From contig PARQ01000018.1 in NCBI GenBank assembly GCA_002711555.1, positions 1-42,216 of the forward strand: a stretch of 42,216 nucleotides of DNA, written 5' to 3'. Below, piece after piece: positions 9,071 through 17,404 of this stretch. The position numbers and the translations under genes were made by a program. The DNA comes from Rhodospirillaceae bacterium. Its GTDB lineage: Bacteria; Pseudomonadota; Alphaproteobacteria; UBA8366. The notes beneath the pieces were generated by a model. The model saw nothing but the letters and a program-made list of their open reading frames with translations. It made no database searches and was not told the DNA's origin. The number at the start of each line of letters is the position of its first letter. The stretch's first letter is position 1.

Positions 9071-10651
9071 TTACGGCTTTTCATCGCTTGAAAATCCGCT
9101 AAACCCGATCTGTTCTTTTTTCGAAAAACCTGCGGTCGCGTATTCCGCAGCGCTCATAAAGGTTTTGTGTGCTCTTTCAGATTTGGTTTGTCGTTTTTTC
9201 TTTAATTCTTGGTGTTTCCTCCAGGTAGTTCTTCGAACATTTTCGATTTCCTCCTGCGTCATACCTTCTATACGAATAGAAGACACAGAATACCTAATGT
9301 CATCAGGATCAAAAGATTCAGACAACAAACCTCTATCAATAGCCTCGTCATAAACTGGAGTGCCCGGAAGAGGAGTTACAACGGATAAGGCAAAGTCATC
9401 CAATTCTAAAGACATTGCATAATCGGCTGTATGAAGAATTGATTGTTTCGTTTCGTCCGGAAAACCAATCATTAAAAAGCCTCTGACCTCGATATTTTTC
9501 GATTTCGCATACTCTATAATCTCAGGAACGCGTTCCAAATCAACTCGCTTGTCAATTCGTTCATCTTGGATATCCTGGTTTGCAGACTCAATTGCAAGCG
9601 TAAGACGATAGAAATTAGCTTCAGCAAGAAGATCAATCATCTCTTTATCTAAAGCATTTATCTCAGTGCCCGCCGGAACACTAAACACCATGTCAGGAAA
9701 ATTTGCAGCGAGCTCGCGACAAAGGTCTTTAACTCTCGGACCGGAGACAAAAAAATTGTCGTCTAAAAACTGAATTTCTTCGACTCCGAATTCATCACGC
9801 AGCCATCGAATTTCCTTTACCACATCATCATTTGTACGCTTGCGGTACCCCTTAAAACCACCCATCAAAGGAGAAGTGCAATAAAAGCAAACATGAGGGC
9901 AGCCCCGAGTTGACACCATTACGGCATGTCGTGCTGCTTGAACATCACCTCCCCCTGCCCGAACTTCGGAAGTCCAATATGCTTCCATTGGAAACATATC
10001 CCAAGCGGGCAGCGGAAGTTTTGCAAGGCTTCCTGGATTAGGACCATCCTTACGGAAGTAGTACTTGAAATCCTCGCCCTCTACGGCCGGCTTTACATTT
10101 GCCTGATTATCTATGATTTCATTTCCATCACGATGAAATAGACCCCGTATATTAAATAAGTCTCGCGTGCCATTTAGTGCGTTACACAACTCAACAAATG
10201 TTTCATCCGCTTCTCCCGTCAGAACGAAATCAACTTCTGGTCGTTTCATAACCTTAGTGGGCATTGCTGAAGGATGGTGGCCCCCTAGCACAATAATTTT
10301 CTTTGGAAACCGCTTCTTAATAGCTTCTACTAACCGAAAACTTTCCGCTGCTAAATTAGAAAAAAGGATACTGATCCCAATCAGGTCGGGATCAGCACTT
10401 TTTATGCGAGATAGGGCCTCCTCGACATCTAATCCATAGTAAACAAATTGTTCGGTATAACGCTCCTTATTATAGCCTTCAGCCAGCATATCCAGCACGT
10501 CGACCAGATAACCAGCTTCTCGAGCCGCAGCGGCTAAATAGGCTAACCCGAGTGGAGGGTGACAATGCTTGCGCTCTGTAATTGTGCCATCTTTACCAAT
10601 AAGGCAACGGCCTGGTGGCTGTATCAACATAACGCGATGGACTTTATGCAT
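9071..10651 (-). CDS. Cobalamin-binding-domain radical SAM protein (class B type)
   Basis: This protein has an N-terminal B12-binding-type Rossmann domain (RVMLIQPPG, then PPLGLAYLAAAAREAG and VVLGGHHPSAMP) and a radical SAM core with STRGCPHVCFYCTS, whose three cysteines fit the CxxxCxxC cluster motif (residues 251, 255 and 258 from the chosen start). LTGEADETF lies between the two. Such enzymes often methylate unactivated carbons or rearrange substrates. The C-terminus is a charged tail rich in Lys/Glu. The start is uncertain: the frame is open to a TTG at 10711 directly after the upstream stop, while ATGs at 10651 and 10630 are closer to the conserved domain. It is the last gene of the minus-strand run that begins at 19408. 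The substrate is unknown; the glycosyltransferase neighbours suggest a sugar or glycan. Confidence 0.85.
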   Translation of the reverse strand: MHKVHRVMLIQPPGRCLIGKDGTITERKHCHPPLGLAYLAAAAREAGYLVDVLDMLAEGYNKERYTEQFVYYGLDVEEALSRIKSADPDLIGISILFSNLAAESFRLVEAIKKRFPKKIIVLGGHHPSAMPTKVMKRPEVDFVLTGEADETFVELCNALNGTRDLFNIRGLFHRDGNEIIDNQANVKPAVEGEDFKYYFRKDGPNPGSLAKLPLPAWDMFPMEAYWTSEVRAGGGDVQAARHAVMVSTRGCPHVCFYCTSPLMGGFKGYRKRTNDDVVKEIRWLRDEFGVEEIQFLDDNFFVSGPRVKDLCRELAANFPDMVFSVPAGTEINALDKEMIDLLAEANFYRLTLAIESANQDIQDERIDKRVDLERVPEIIEYAKSKNIEVRGFLMIGFPDETKQSILHTADYAMSLELDDFALSVVTPLPGTPVYDEAIDRGLLSESFDPDDIRYSVSSIRIEGMTQEEIENVRRTTWRKHQELKKKRQTKSERAHKTFMSAAEYATAGFSKKEQIGFSGFSSDEKP

Positions 10652-10711
10652 TCTGTTAAAAACTCGTTCAAAAAGGAAAGGTTTTTTAAGTTTTATCCAA
10701 TAATATTGCAA

Positions 10712-12235
10712 TTAGCACGCCAAATCACCTAAGGCTTTTGCTATTCGGCCTATGAGTTCACTAGATTCACCTTTAGAACGAAATAAACGCAGACTTGGAT
10801 ACCATGGTGTATCCTCACGTTCTAATTGCCACCGCCAGTCAGGTACACAATCAAGTATCACCCAAGTCGGCACACCCAAAGCCCCTGCCAAATGAGCAAC
10901 CGATGTATCTACGGTGATCAATAGATCCACGTCAGAGAGTGCACATGCGGTATCATAAAAATCATCGAATCCATCGCTTACATTTTGTAACGGTGTTTTA
11001 ATATCTGAAATTTGCTCGGCAGCAGTCCCCATTTGAAAACTAAAGAATTTAACACCTGGGATAGAGAAAATTGGCCCAAATGCCTGAAGTGGTAGGCTTC
11101 GCCTATGATCGCGAGCATGATCAGGGTTTCCTGCCCAAACGAGACCAACCTTCAATTGCTGGGTGTGTACGGTAACACAGCATTTTTTTTTCATTGAAAT
11201 ATATGGGACTTGGGACGGAATCGTATGCAGCTGCGTTTTAAAAATATAGGGTAAGCTCATCAGCGGCGCATGGCAATCCGCATGCACGGGCTTATCGCCT
11301 ACCGTAACTTCATCCACGCCCTCAACGTATGTAAAAAGTCGTTGAAGCGACTGACGACAGCTTATTACCACCCTACCCACTCGGGTCTTCACCAACTTGG
11401 CATATCGGATGAATTGAATTGCGTCACCATGACCTTGTTCAGCCCACAGAATGATTGTCTTATTAGGCAGACACTCACCCTCCCAAAATGGCACACTAAA
11501 TTTTTGCCGATAATCTCTTCTCTGCAGGCGCCATTCGTGTTCTGCGAAGCCGTTTATAAAATCACCATGTAAAAGCAAAAGTTGTGCGCGATTAAGGCGC
11601 GCGAAAACATGCTCAGAATTCAATTTAAGAGCCCTTTCCGTGGCCTCACGTGCCAAAGCATATTCACCTCTCAATCCTCTTACCACACATAAGTTATTAA
11701 ACGCGTCAACATCCTCAGAATGTTTTTCTATCTGATCTTCGATTTCTTTCAGAGCTTCCGGAATACGGTCCAAACGCATCAAAGCGAGTGCGAGACCATT
11801 GCGAACTTTTGCATGCCACGGTGCATACGATTTACATCTCCGGAAGTGCGCAAGAGCCGCATCGTAAAGACCACGCTTATTCTCGAGAAGACCGATATTA
11901 TAATGGGCATCAGCATATTCAGGACTGCGACTCAATGCTGATAAATAAGCAGCCTCTGCTTCATCCAGCCGCCCAAGAGCACTTAGCACTAGACCTAAGT
12001 TATTTGAGTATTCTGGTATATCTGGATTTAAAATCAGCGCTTTCTCAATGTAAACTAAGGCCTGCTCGTTATCTCTGAGTTGATGATTAACAAGCCCCAG
12101 TAGATTGAGTGCATCGGTGTTGTGCACCTCTCGGCCAAGGATGATTTCATAATGTTCCCGTGCAGCATGTAAGTCACCCGATTGATGTAACTTAACAGCA
12201 TTATTCATTATATCGGAGGTCACTAACTCACCCAT
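10712..12235 (-). CDS. TPR-repeat glycosyltransferase, GT9/heptosyltransferase-like
   Basis: A 507-residue soluble protein with about six TPR repeats (residues 5-240; for example YSNNLGLVLSALGRLDEAEA and DAHYNIGLLENKRGLYDAAL) followed by a GT-B glycosyltransferase region (about 250-500). The latter shows ILWAEQGHGDAIQFIRYA, KVGLVWAGNPDHARDHRRS and DLLITVDTSVAHLAGALG, the last resembling the donor-site block of ADP-heptose:LPS heptosyltransferases. That fits with the heptose-type genes at 6901-9065, although donor and acceptor are inferred. The TPR part probably binds a protein acceptor or partner. It is immediately followed by the radical SAM gene and preceded by a 104-base gap. No signal peptide or membrane segment is seen. 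Confidence 0.87.
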   Translation of the reverse strand: MGELVTSDIMNNAVKLHQSGDLHAAREHYEIILGREVHNTDALNLLGLVNHQLRDNEQALVYIEKALILNPDIPEYSNNLGLVLSALGRLDEAEAAYLSALSRSPEYADAHYNIGLLENKRGLYDAALAHFRRCKSYAPWHAKVRNGLALALMRLDRIPEALKEIEDQIEKHSEDVDAFNNLCVVRGLRGEYALAREATERALKLNSEHVFARLNRAQLLLLHGDFINGFAEHEWRLQRRDYRQKFSVPFWEGECLPNKTIILWAEQGHGDAIQFIRYAKLVKTRVGRVVISCRQSLQRLFTYVEGVDEVTVGDKPVHADCHAPLMSLPYIFKTQLHTIPSQVPYISMKKKCCVTVHTQQLKVGLVWAGNPDHARDHRRSLPLQAFGPIFSIPGVKFFSFQMGTAAEQISDIKTPLQNVSDGFDDFYDTACALSDVDLLITVDTSVAHLAGALGVPTWVILDCVPDWRWQLEREDTPWYPSLRLFRSKGESSELIGRIAKALGDLAC

Positions 12236-12339
12236 TTATCATAACAGATCAACCTTCAATGTATTCTTTAACAAAAAAAATGCGAAACCGGTTTACATAT
12301 TTGAGCCTCAGTCAAATTAGATTCCGGAAAAAATACTTC

Positions 12340-15300
12340 TTAATCAGAACAGAAATCTATGAGTGCACCATTCTCAGGCCTAATAAGCTTGGGCCTCCAT
12401 GGCCAAATCATTGTTATACAGGCTTGCTCTTTATCATCCTTCTTCCTTAATATATCGCCGGCCGCTTGAAAAAATTTCAGTGCCATACCAATGTTACCTA
12501 TTTCCTCATAACATTTTGCTAACTGGGCAAAGGTATCGGGGTGTTGCGCACCCAAGGATATCGCTTGCTCATACGCGGATATTGCAGCCTCTGACTCGCC
12601 AAGTTTGGTGTATGTGTCACCTAAGCAATCCCACGGTTCGTATAGCGTTTGGCAATTTTTCGCAGCATCTCTGTAAGCATACATAGCTTCCTGATAATGT
12701 CCCTCTTCGAAAAAAGCGTTGCCTAGATTGAAATGAAAGGCAGGTTCACAATCGTTAAGAGCAATTGCTTTTTGAAGCAACTCAATTGCATCTTGATGCT
12801 TTCGAAACATATTGGCAGCAATACCTAACATTCCTATCGAGTTTGCATGACGCGGTGAGACCTGAAGAATACGTTGGAAAATATGGACTCCTTTGTTGAA
12901 GGTTGCCGCGCCGCCACAATATAATTGAACTCCCATTTTGAACGCGTCGTCTATTTTTATTTCTGAGTCGTTGGCATTCAATGAAAGAATTTCCGCTTTA
13001 TTATCGCTATTTACTAATTCCCGAAAAAGCTCGTCAAAGCCCCCCATCTCGCGAACAGTATCCTGAGGTAACGAAACCTCAACGCCCAGAGTGCAGACTT
13101 TATCAGCTGCCTCAAACAATGCGTAACGCAGGTCATAATGCACGCATGCAGGGAAATACACGCCATATTTTTCAGCTTCTTTAACAGAAAATAACACCTT
13201 GGATTCAGATGGCACAACTAATAAAGTTTCGACACCAGCATTTCTATTTTCTTTAATTATAGTCTTAAGTTTATTTGAGTGGCTCTGCTCTCCATTCAAC
13301 GTTTCAAAGTTTCGCCGGCTCAATACAACAACAAATAACTTGGATCCTTCGCAGTGCGCTGACTTCCAATTTATAATATATGCCTTAGCTTGTGAGGTTG
13401 AACTCAATGAAGACAATTTTTTATCTAAGACTGATGTGTTTATCACATCGTTAGTTTTTGAATCGTCTTTGTTTGACCGATTGTACATAGTTTTTTGTAC
13501 TGCAAGAAATTGAAGTGCTTCGTTACGGTCGGCGAAGAGTGACATACCTTTATTATTGCATATCGTTGGTATCCACCTTGCGATTAAGTGCATCATCGCT
13601 AGTTTTTTTTCGGCACCGGATTGTTCATTTTCTTGCGGCACTACACATATATGGTTTGCGGATCCCGAGGCTGAACCAACAGTCTGTTTAAAGCCTTCAT
13701 ACACCGCATCAAAATCATCTCCATTAGATATGGAGCCCAGGTCATAGATAATGAGCAACTCACCTTCTGCTTGAGAAAAATTTTTAGTGTCAAATTTTTG
13801 CTGCTCATCCATCATCAAAGTCGAGCCAATGCCTGGCAAAATTTGGTGCGTATGCCGGCCCTCTAACAATGTTTTTTTCCATGGGAACAGCACTAATTCT
13901 GCCTGTTTTAAATCCCGCTCTAACTTTTTGTGGCAATTTATACCATTAAGGTAACTATTCAGCGCTTCTTTGCTTTTACCCAGTTTCGTCTGACAGGCAG
14001 CTAAATCAAACCAAGTCTTCCACTTGAACGGATTTGATTCCAGGTCTGCAGAAAATGCATCGGCAGCTTTTTCAAAGCTCTTCTCAGATGAGTAGAATTC
14101 ACCAAGGCAGCCAAGAATACCATGCATTTTAACACTATTAACTTTTAAGCTTTCCAATATTTTGATCGAAGCTGAAGTATTTCCCAGAAGAAATTCTGCA
14201 AGAGCCAAATTAAATGAGCACTGTTTGAAATATGGTTGGCGCTCTAGACAACTCTTCAGAACTACTTTGGATTTCTCTAACTGGCCGAGATGAAGAAGCG
14301 TTAGACCTCGCATTACAGAGACTTCAATATCATCAGGGTAAAGTGTTAAGAGGTGATCGTAAATATCCAAAGCATGCTCGAACCAACTCACCTCATGTAA
14401 GGTCACTGCAAAGCGAAAGCTTCCGTCACGTCCTGGACTTGGCCGAATTTCCATTTTTTCTAGCTCATTACGTCCCGAAGCATCATTAATAGCGTGAGAA
14501 GTTTCCAGAAAAGATTCTATTAAAACCTCGTAATTGTCATCATCCCAAATTACCCGCTGAAAGGGTGTTGCCATTGGTAATTGGCCACCAATGGGGATCC
14601 CGTAAACGCCACATGTTGCTCTCTCATCTGCTTCATTTGTTGCATTAAACATCTTGTAGGCCAGATATCGAATTTTTGGATTTAGGTAGCAGACCTGTAA
14701 TGGACCATTGTTTACCAACATATTAAGAAATGCGAACTCGTAAAATGCTAGGCGCAGGTCGAGATCTATCGCTGCCTCATTGAAATGGCACAAACCTTTT
14801 ATTTTGTCGGGAACAGTCGAAAATACTGCATCTGTGTCACGAATTATAACGGGAAGAAATTCATTTTCATCAATGGTCGCTGCAAAGCGTGCCCAAGCAT
14901 CAAGGTTACTATTGCGAGCCGGATCATTAGGAGACTCGCGCAAAGTTATAGCAATTACCTTGCGTCCCTTAGCATGCTTCTCATACCACTCCCTAACATA
15001 TTGTTGTGCTCGGAGCGTCGGAGTTAAAACTGGGACTTCATCGCCTTTTAAGTGCCTGATAACAACCCCAGCAAACATAAATGCATCAATCGATGACTGA
15101 ATAGCCTTTTGCGAGTCAAAAATATGGGTGGTGTAATCAACCGGAAAGATATTCGATGCTAAATTATCCTCTATAGAAGTTGCCTGTGCCCGTTTGGAGC
15201 AAACTGTGATTCCTTTAATCGAAGAAAGGAAAGAGCAAGCAGCAATATGCATATTTTGTAATCGCCAACGACTAATATCACCTGACAAATGCATCATACG

Positions 15301-15474
15301 GAAACCGTCATCGGCCCCCGGGACAAAAACTATATGTAATGACTTGCAACCAACCTGAATTCGTCGCATTTCTGCGCGAAGAAGAAAGCTTAGAAAGTCA
15401 AAGGTCACCGTGCATATTTGCAGATCGTAAAACGCATAAAGCACAAGGGATGACTTTCCTTTATTTACTGTCAT
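12340..15474 (-). CDS. Large TPR protein with two copies of an unrecognised domain
   Basis: A 1044-residue protein I cannot assign to a named family. Four parts can be seen: an N-terminal domain (about 10-330) with FYDL, TFDF, VPG, WRL, FPVDY, ITLRES, a later NSN and DLRLAFYE followed by NGP; TPR-like repeats (about 350-530); a second, decayed copy of the first domain (about 572-830, with IYDL at 576, VVP at 611 and DLRYALFE at 781); and a C-terminal TPR block (about 840-1025, e.g. FHFNLGNAFFEEGHYQEAM). The first domain is shared with the protein at 23771. The ITLRES and DLRLA...NGP blocks are loosely reminiscent of the C-terminal half of GT-B glycosyltransferases, which is inference. There is no signal peptide or membrane segment. 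It lies between the GT41 and GT9-like genes in one operon. Confidence 0.8.
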   Translation of the reverse strand: MTVNKGKSSLVLYAFYDLQICTVTFDFLSFLLRAEMRRIQVGCKSLHIVFVPGADDGFRMMHLSGDISRWRLQNMHIAACSFLSSIKGITVCSKRAQATSIEDNLASNIFPVDYTTHIFDSQKAIQSSIDAFMFAGVVIRHLKGDEVPVLTPTLRAQQYVREWYEKHAKGRKVIAITLRESPNDPARNSNLDAWARFAATIDENEFLPVIIRDTDAVFSTVPDKIKGLCHFNEAAIDLDLRLAFYEFAFLNMLVNNGPLQVCYLNPKIRYLAYKMFNATNEADERATCGVYGIPIGGQLPMATPFQRVIWDDDNYEVLIESFLETSHAINDASGRNELEKMEIRPSPGRDGSFRFAVTLHEVSWFEHALDIYDHLLTLYPDDIEVSVMRGLTLLHLGQLEKSKVVLKSCLERQPYFKQCSFNLALAEFLLGNTSASIKILESLKVNSVKMHGILGCLGEFYSSEKSFEKAADAFSADLESNPFKWKTWFDLAACQTKLGKSKEALNSYLNGINCHKKLERDLKQAELVLFPWKKTLLEGRHTHQILPGIGSTLMMDEQQKFDTKNFSQAEGELLIIYDLGSISNGDDFDAVYEGFKQTVGSASGSANHICVVPQENEQSGAEKKLAMMHLIARWIPTICNNKGMSLFADRNEALQFLAVQKTMYNRSNKDDSKTNDVINTSVLDKKLSSLSSTSQAKAYIINWKSAHCEGSKLFVVVLSRRNFETLNGEQSHSNKLKTIIKENRNAGVETLLVVPSESKVLFSVKEAEKYGVYFPACVHYDLRYALFEAADKVCTLGVEVSLPQDTVREMGGFDELFRELVNSDNKAEILSLNANDSEIKIDDAFKMGVQLYCGGAATFNKGVHIFQRILQVSPRHANSIGMLGIAANMFRKHQDAIELLQKAIALNDCEPAFHFNLGNAFFEEGHYQEAMYAYRDAAKNCQTLYEPWDCLGDTYTKLGESEAAISAYEQAISLGAQHPDTFAQLAKCYEEIGNIGMALKFFQAAGDILRKKDDKEQACITMIWPWRPKLIRPENGALIDFCSD

Positions 15475-15551
15475 TTAAGAGTGCCCACAAAAAGTAAAAA
15501 AGCTTTTTCCACCTGCGTACCACAAACAGACATCAATTTTTATGATAGACC

Positions 15552-17363
15552 TCAAACGCGCTTATCTGCCAGATCAATAATTGGCACACGAGAGCCATCA
15601 CAATATAATTCCCACATTTTTTTTAGTCCTATCTGCACTGTGCGCGAAAATCGTTCCACATCACAAAGGGGAGAACTTTCTAATTTTGAAGGTAATTTTT
15701 TCCTCAACTGACGAAGAGTATCAGGATGCATAGAAAGCTTCTTCGCCAAATTTACATATTCCTTCGCTGAATTTGTTGCAAACTCTTCAAGCTTCAATGT
15801 TTCGTAAATCGTTCTGCCTGTTCGACATATAATTCTATCGTCGTAAACCCAATTTATAACTGGCACTCCATGCAAAAGAGCTTCGAGCGTAGTGCAGCCT
15901 CCCTGCTCTGGTACAGTGTCGAGGGCTATATCAATATTATGATAAATAGCTAGATGTGAAGTTTGATCAGTTGGACCTAAGAAGGATAGCCGGTCTGATC
16001 TAACATTCTTTTTAGAAAAAAAAGCTAAAACCCTTTCTTGAATGAGGGTTTCATCAAATTGACCTCCTTTTAAAATCAATCGAGAATTGGGCACGGATGC
16101 CAGCACATCAGACCACACCTCTAAACAAAGTGGGGTAATTTTTACAAATCTATTGAGACTACCGAAGGTAATGAAGCCATGTCTATCGAATGGTAATTCC
16201 GTCTCAGTCTTAGTCCTCTTTGGGGCAGTCCAACAAAAATATGGCCCATCAGCCAACACCATAGCGCCATCGTACGCATGGTAGGTTTCCTTTGGAACAA
16301 CGCTGCGATCAAACCAGAAATAATCAAATTCACTGGACCCCAAGGGCACGCAGGCGGTCTCAACCTGAATTGGAGCAGCTCGGCCTGCATACACCCGTGC
16401 ACGTGGACGATCACCGATGGCACCCAAATGTATAAGAATGTCAATTTTATCTTCTCTCACTTTAAATAGGACTTCCTCATCAGTAAGGTTAGAAATTTGA
16501 CATTGGCGATCAAAAATATGCGTAAAATCGGGAACGGTGCCAAAGCACACATCTCCATCAATATACCCAAATAATTCAAAATCTTTTTTTTCGTAGCCGC
16601 CCAACCAGCCTCCCCAGATGTAGAGCAATGTGTTTGCGTCGACTAATTCGAGCGGCAAAAACCCAATGCGAAGGCGCTTGTTCTTTACTTTTTTCACTGC
16701 TTCATAATCAAAGTCAGGCATAACGCCGTAATTGTACTTTTGGAGATTTTCTAATCTAGAAAAATGATTTGATTGGTCTGGAGACCTCAATGAAGTCTCG
16801 GCAAAATGAAAGTATAATGCCTCGGAAGGAGCCCCAGATGCCATAATAAGAGGCTTGAGCATTTCCATGCCCTCACTATGGAAACCCCGAGTGAGAAAGA
16901 CATATGCTATTCGGAATCGAAGTGCATCCAATTCTAAATCCTGCATCGCAAGAAAATGTTTTGCTCCATCAAGGGCTACTTCAATATTCCCCTGATGCAA
17001 TAGCGTAGCGAGGACACCAATCAACTCATCATGAAAATATGATAGATCATTAAACTGAACCTTATGCTTTTTTAGTAGAAAGCAAGCGGTTGAAAACTTT
17101 CTTTGCATTAAGAGGGAGTCAAACCAAAATCTTAATGCAGGCGATTCTTTGTTCTGAGGGTTTTGAGTACAGATCTTTTCGAAATAACCTTCTGCTTTTG
17201 TTGGCTGCTGCTTTTGCAGATAAATTAATCCAATCAACAATAGCGCGTGGGCCTGACTTGGTTCAGTTGATAAAACGTCAAGTAACAACGCCTCTGCCAT
17301 ATCCAAGTCGCCAGCCTTTTGATACTTTATAGCCGACTCTATATTTGATAGCACATCATTCAT
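15552..17363 (-). CDS. TPR-GT41 glycosyltransferase (O-GlcNAc transferase/SPINDLY-like)
   Basis: A 603-residue protein with N-terminal TPR-like repeats (about 1-200; for example ALLLIGLIYLQKQQPTKAEG) and a GT41 catalytic region (about 229-595). Recognisable blocks are RLRIGFLPLELVD, DILIHLGAIGDRPRARVYAG, AAPIQVE, FITFGSLNRFVKITP, SRLILKGG, DIALDTVPEQGGCTTLEALL, HGVPVINWVYDDRII and SPLCDVERFSRTVQ. Enzymes of this type add a sugar to Ser/Thr of proteins, and bacterial versions with TPRs modify flagellins. Two conserved blocks are altered: the usual catalytic-site segment with His after RxGY is replaced by one without His, and the G-Y-P-G-T block reads CVPLGSS. So either the chemistry differs or activity is reduced. 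It is followed by the 1044-residue protein in the same operon. Confidence 0.88.
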   Translation of the reverse strand: MNDVLSNIESAIKYQKAGDLDMAEALLLDVLSTEPSQAHALLLIGLIYLQKQQPTKAEGYFEKICTQNPQNKESPALRFWFDSLLMQRKFSTACFLLKKHKVQFNDLSYFHDELIGVLATLLHQGNIEVALDGAKHFLAMQDLELDALRFRIAYVFLTRGFHSEGMEMLKPLIMASGAPSEALYFHFAETSLRSPDQSNHFSRLENLQKYNYGVMPDFDYEAVKKVKNKRLRIGFLPLELVDANTLLYIWGGWLGGYEKKDFELFGYIDGDVCFGTVPDFTHIFDRQCQISNLTDEEVLFKVREDKIDILIHLGAIGDRPRARVYAGRAAPIQVETACVPLGSSEFDYFWFDRSVVPKETYHAYDGAMVLADGPYFCWTAPKRTKTETELPFDRHGFITFGSLNRFVKITPLCLEVWSDVLASVPNSRLILKGGQFDETLIQERVLAFFSKKNVRSDRLSFLGPTDQTSHLAIYHNIDIALDTVPEQGGCTTLEALLHGVPVINWVYDDRIICRTGRTIYETLKLEEFATNSAKEYVNLAKKLSMHPDTLRQLRKKLPSKLESSPLCDVERFSRTVQIGLKKMWELYCDGSRVPIIDLADKRV

Positions 17364-17404
17364 ATCAATTGCTAACGCGGCAGGACGAGAACTGTCCTAT
17401 AGAA

